DNA of 64,000 nucleotides from CAMPKL01 sp963817465 (GTDB taxonomy: Bacteria; Acidobacteriota; Terriglobia; Bryobacterales; UBA6623): NCBI GenBank assembly GCA_963817465.1, contig CAWFOP010000018.1, forward strand, positions 1-64,000, in the 5' to 3' direction. Below are positions 60,955-64,000 of the stretch, piece after piece. The notes under the pieces are model-generated. The model had not been told where the DNA came from, did not search any database, and was given only the letters and a program-made list of their open reading frames with translations. Made by a program: the position numbers and the translations under genes. Each line of letters starts with the position of its first letter. The stretch's first letter is position 1.

Positions 60955-61197
60955 CGCGGCGACGGGCCCGGCTGGGCTATCGCTTCGCGAATCGCTTGTC
61001 CTACGGCGACGCGAAGCCTGGGGCGTAGCCAGGGGAAATCAGGACCGGGCGCGGCGGCCTTGTTTCACTTGCTTGGCCAAAGGGCGTTCGTCGCTCTCTA
61101 TCGGACGCTCGTGCGCCCTTGGTTGCGGCGCTCCTCCCGGTGGCCTAGACTTGGGCGGGGCTGCGGACAACGCACCCTCCGGAGGAACATATCACAC

Positions 61198-62124
61198 ATG
61201 AGAATCATCAGCCTTTGCTGTCTTTTTTCGCTCGCCGCTACGGCGTTCGGGCAAGTGCGGCCCCTGCACACGCGGGATGTTACGCGGTTGAGCGAGCCCC
61301 AAGTGGCGGAGCAGCTCAAACACAGCGACGTCGTTTTCGTGCCGATCGGGTCGGTTGAAACGAACGGCATCCAGCCCTCGGACAGCAACTATACGTCGGC
61401 GTTGGGATACGCAATGGCGATGGCGGAAGAGACCGGAGGAGTATATTTCCCGGGGCTGGTGCATTCGTTCCCGGGCACGACGGTCGTCGGCCAGTCGAGC
61501 ACTTACATGACGCCTTCGCAAGGCGCGGCCTTTCTCAAGATCGTGGCGCGGTCGCTGCTGCGGCAAGGTTTTCGGCGGCAGGTGTACCTGTCGTCGGGGC
61601 ACGGCCCGGCTCCGATAACGGGCGCGACCCTGGCGCGAGAATTCTACGAGGAGACGCACGTGCCGATCATCTATGTCGAGATGGGAGAACATCTTCAAGC
61701 GATCGGGCTCTCGCGTGAAGACATGTCGAAAGCCGTCTACGGCTGCCATCGCATCGCCGGTAGGCTGATCGATCTGCCCGTGCAGGGCGACTTCGGCGAC
61801 AAAGAATCAAAGCCGGCGGGCCCGGTGGTCGAAGATCGCGGCTTGGCGAAACTGGCCGAGCTGCACTTCACCGGGAGCCTCTCGATGGGATCGTGGATCC
61901 CGGACGTGATGGCTCACGGCGGCTCGCGGACTTTGCCGAAGGATGCCGCCGAGCGGGAGGTCTGGGGAAAAGAAGGCGAGGCGCAAGTGCGCGCGGCGGT
62001 CAAAAAGATGCGTCTCAACGAAGCGATGGAAGCGTTGAGAGAGCACGACCGATACACGCACGACGTGATTGAAAAGAAGTACGGCGACATGCTGCCGACG
62101 ATCAGCGATTCGCTGGTGCGCTGA
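61198..62124 (+). CDS. exported creatininase-family protein with altered metal site
   Basis: 308 residues with a signal peptide (RIISLCCLFSLAATAFGQ). The creatininase amidohydrolase fold shows VVFVPIGSVETNGIQPSDSN where the family has GSxEQHGPHLPLxTD, so the usual His is Asn and the Asp is displaced. YLSSGHGPAPITGATLA keeps SGHG near residue 135. GEHLQAIG and DVMAHGGSR follow. The family hydrolyses cyclic or formyl amides with two metals; this member may bind metal differently. GGAGGA precedes ATG 61198. Exported members are rare in my experience. Confidence 0.8.
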   Translation: MRIISLCCLFSLAATAFGQVRPLHTRDVTRLSEPQVAEQLKHSDVVFVPIGSVETNGIQPSDSNYTSALGYAMAMAEETGGVYFPGLVHSFPGTTVVGQSSTYMTPSQGAAFLKIVARSLLRQGFRRQVYLSSGHGPAPITGATLAREFYEETHVPIIYVEMGEHLQAIGLSREDMSKAVYGCHRIAGRLIDLPVQGDFGDKESKPAGPVVEDRGLAKLAELHFTGSLSMGSWIPDVMAHGGSRTLPKDAAEREVWGKEGEAQVRAAVKKMRLNEAMEALREHDRYTHDVIEKKYGDMLPTISDSLVR

Positions 62125-62141
62125 TTGCGAGACGCGGCCTT

Positions 62142-62186
62142 AGGGGAAAGGCGAGGGGCTCGGGTCTAGCCGGTTTCCTTTCCCCT
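62142..62186. terminator. candidate two-way terminator hairpin
   Basis: A ten-base perfect stem AGGGGAAAGG (62142-62151) / CCTTTCCCCT (62177-62186) with a 25-base loop, between the convergent creatininase-like and SGNH genes. There is no long T-run, so termination is inferred from position and stem strength. Confidence 0.5.
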
Positions 62187-62253
62187 TCGGTCGGAATCGC
62201 AGTCGGGCCGTCGAAGGACCCCAACGCGGAACGCTGGACCGGCCGCCCCTTTC

Positions 62254-63564
62254 CTACTGCTTTCCCATGCCGAAAACAGCGGCGGCGGCGGCGATCGCGC
62301 GCTTGGACATCGACTTGCCCCGTGTCGGCTTCGCTTTCAACTGTTCGACCTGCGTGACAAAGTCCCGTGCTCCGGCTTCGGTCAGCTTCACGGGAGCGTC
62401 GGCGAAAAAGTCGTTCTGATCGCCCGACAACCCCAACAACGGAGCGAAAGTCTCGAGCAGTCCGGCGTAGGGGCGCCCCGTGATGCGGCCGTCATGATCC
62501 TTGTCGACAAAGGGATCGGTGTAAAGAATGAACGCCATTTGCAACGGATGCAGCTCCGGCACGGAGAGCCCGAAGTAGGAGTTGATCGTCTTGATGAACT
62601 CGTTGGCGATGACGGCATGGCCGATGTTCGAGGGGTGCACGCCGTCCAGGCTGAAGACCCCTCCCAACATCTTGTTCCGCAGGGTGATCCCGAAGAGCGG
62701 ATAGCCGTTCGCCTCGATCTGGTCGAACAGTGAAGCAAGGTCGACGACCGGGGCCCCGATCGCGGCCGCGTCCTTCGCGATGATGCCGTTAAAGGTATCG
62801 ATGCGGTTTTGGATCGTCGCGACCTCCGTCGGATCCAGAACCAGACTCGGGTCGCTCAGCACGCTCGCGTCGACCAGTTTCAGTCTCAAGGCGGTCGCGA
62901 TGACCAAAGACGTCCTGTAGCCCGGCGGCAGACCGAAGTCCGACCCGGCATAGGCAGCCAGATCGGCGGGGTCCATGGTGAAGGCGATGTTGGTCAAATT
63001 GGGGATGTTCGCAAACACCACGCGCTTGCTGGCGGCCCCAACCCTCCTCGAGAGCTCGGCGAAGTCCGCTTCGAACTGGCTCACTGGCGTCAATTGCGAG
63101 GCGTCCAGGCGGTCATAGGCCAGAATCGCGGAGAGGGCGTCATCGGAGCCGATCCAGCAGAGCGTGAGGTCCGGAGACAGCGACTCGATGATTTCAACCT
63201 GACTTCCGGAATACGGCGACAGGACCAAATCCGATTCGGAATCAAGCGGCGCGGTGGGGCGCTCTCGCAAGGCGTCCGCGAGCTTGGCGCCGCTGAACGC
63301 CAGGTCGTGGGTTTTGAGATTCGGATCGAACCGAAAACGTCCGACCGTGCTGAAGACCGTCGCGAACGGATTGCTCAGGATCAGGGGCTGCGGATACGAA
63401 GCCCCCATCTGGCCCGCGACGAGATTCGAGTAAACGATTAATTGTGTGGCCCAAGAAGCGTCGGCGGACTGCACCGCCTCGCCTGTACTGTCGCCCAGCG
63501 CGACAACCACTTGAGCCGAGGCCCAGGAGGCCGAGGCCAGGATAAGGACCAAAAAACGGGTCAT
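62254..63564 (-). CDS. exported SGNH/GDSL hydrolase
   Basis: 436 residues with a signal peptide (TRFLVLILASASWASAQ). The SGNH esterase/lipase blocks are visible: block I VVALGDSTGEA with the nucleophile Ser near residue 26, block II around GAKLADALRER, block III WIGSDDALSAI (Gly/Asp in place of GxND), and block V LDGVHPSNIGHAV with the catalytic Asp and His near 330. A C-terminal EF-hand-like DKDHDGRITG near 375 may bind calcium. ATG 63564 follows GAGGGGA. It is probably a secreted esterase of lipid or acetylated polysaccharide. Confidence 0.85.
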   Translation of the reverse strand: MTRFLVLILASASWASAQVVVALGDSTGEAVQSADASWATQLIVYSNLVAGQMGASYPQPLILSNPFATVFSTVGRFRFDPNLKTHDLAFSGAKLADALRERPTAPLDSESDLVLSPYSGSQVEIIESLSPDLTLCWIGSDDALSAILAYDRLDASQLTPVSQFEADFAELSRRVGAASKRVVFANIPNLTNIAFTMDPADLAAYAGSDFGLPPGYRTSLVIATALRLKLVDASVLSDPSLVLDPTEVATIQNRIDTFNGIIAKDAAAIGAPVVDLASLFDQIEANGYPLFGITLRNKMLGGVFSLDGVHPSNIGHAVIANEFIKTINSYFGLSVPELHPLQMAFILYTDPFVDKDHDGRITGRPYAGLLETFAPLLGLSGDQNDFFADAPVKLTEAGARDFVTQVEQLKAKPTRGKSMSKRAIAAAAAVFGMGKQ

Positions 63565-63732
63565 ACGCGCTCCCCTCAAAGCGTATGGAACGAGCACCAG
63601 CATAACAGCAGCCGCCGCTTGCGGCTCAATCGAAGTCCAAAACGCCGGAAATTCGCCGGATGCGGGCGCCCTCGATCGCGGCGGCTCGAGATGTGCTAAG
63701 GTCCGACTGATCCAGCAGCCAGGAGGCGCTCC

Positions 63733-64000
63733 GTGCGATTTCTTTTCAAAGTCACCATGCCCGTTGAAGCCGGCAATGCCGCCGCGAAAGACGGCTTTGC
63801 CGTCATTGCCAAGATTCTCGAACAGCAAAAGCCGGAAGCGGCCTATTTCATCGCCGAGGGCGGCAAGCGTACCGGACTCTTGGTTCTTAACATGGATGAT
63901 GCGTCGGAGATCCCCAACATCGCCGAGCCCTGGTTCCTGGCATTGAACGCCGCCGTGGAGGTGACGCCGGCGATGGTCCCCGCTGACTTAGAGAAGGCCG
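63733..64000 (+). CDS. DUF3303-like small protein, 5' part
   Basis: An open frame from GTG 63733 to the window end (89 residues without a stop). AGGAGG ends six bases before the start. The sequence RFLFKVTMPVEAGNAAAKDG, then KPEAAYFIAEGGKRTGLLV and EPWFLALNAAVEVTPAM matches the small DUF3303-type proteins, usually about 95 residues, so only a few residues are missing. Function is unknown. A box TGTGCTAAGGT lies 32 bases upstream. Confidence 0.75.
   Translation, partial: MRFLFKVTMPVEAGNAAAKDGFAVIAKILEQQKPEAAYFIAEGGKRTGLLVLNMDDASEIPNIAEPWFLALNAAVEVTPAMVPADLEKA

Overview
This is a high-GC bacterial chromosome segment with no rRNA, tRNA, phage, insertion sequence or CRISPR that I can see. The gene families point to an acidobacterium of the Solibacter/Bryobacter type. 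These include a DUF1501 + planctomycete-type cytochrome/DUF1549/DUF1553 pair, an 800-residue duplicated MacB/FtsX permease (ADOP family), an Oar-like TonB receptor, two CRTAC1/ASPIC-UnbV propeller proteins, and many exported enzymes with Tat-like leaders. Planctomycetes share some of these families, but the ADOP permease and the receptor type favour Acidobacteriota. This placement is inference from gene content.

Layout. 0-4.6 kb: DUF1549/DUF1553-DUF1501 operon (minus). 4.7-7.5 kb: TRAP transporter dctP-dctQ-dctM (minus), divergent from an exported RraA-like aldolase. 8.6-12.5 kb: VTT/TVP38-DUF547 fusion, mercuric-reductase-like flavoprotein and a TIGR04283-like glycosyltransferase (plus). 12.5-19.4 kb: DegT aminotransferase, a large secreted metallopeptidase with three LamG domains, and inositol-3-phosphate synthase. 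19.5-30.6 kb: glpD, an alkaline-phosphatase-fold protein with lost metal ligands, pyrD, a VOC protein, a tandem cupin, an exported DapA-like protein, an ACT protein, a winged-helix AAA ATPase, lysA and a repeat lipoprotein-like protein. 30.8-41.7 kb: VOC and propeller proteins, then a tightly overlapping minus-strand operon of TPR/ASPIC lipoprotein, membrane pentaheme cytochrome-TPR protein and CRTAC1 lipoprotein, followed by a baeRF/Vms1-type protein and a dioxygenase-like cupin. 41.8-48.9 kb: GNAT, the greA-CDP-alcohol phosphatidyltransferase-SDR-HupE run, ADOP permease and PIG-L deacetylase. 49-57.5 kb: tandem MBL lipoprotein, TonB receptor, ppdK and a membrane-anchored methyltransferase. 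57.6-64 kb: enolase-superfamily enzyme facing an ornithine-cyclodeaminase-type enzyme, a haem-motif alpha/alpha-barrel protein, creatininase-like and SGNH hydrolases, and the start of a DUF3303-like gene.

How genes work together. The strongest functional unit is the periplasmic/outer-membrane redox cluster at 32.2-39.9 kb. Inositol-3-phosphate synthase and the CDP-alcohol phosphatidyltransferase could together supply an inositol phospholipid. PpdK, GlpD, PyrD, LysA and GreA are housekeeping.

A striking property of the sequence is at least ten reading-frame breaks in otherwise intact genes. Nine are repaired by removing one base and one by adding one base, and gene lengths then come out as exact multiples of three. 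This looks like insertion-biased sequence error rather than decay, so I annotated these as single genes spanning the break.
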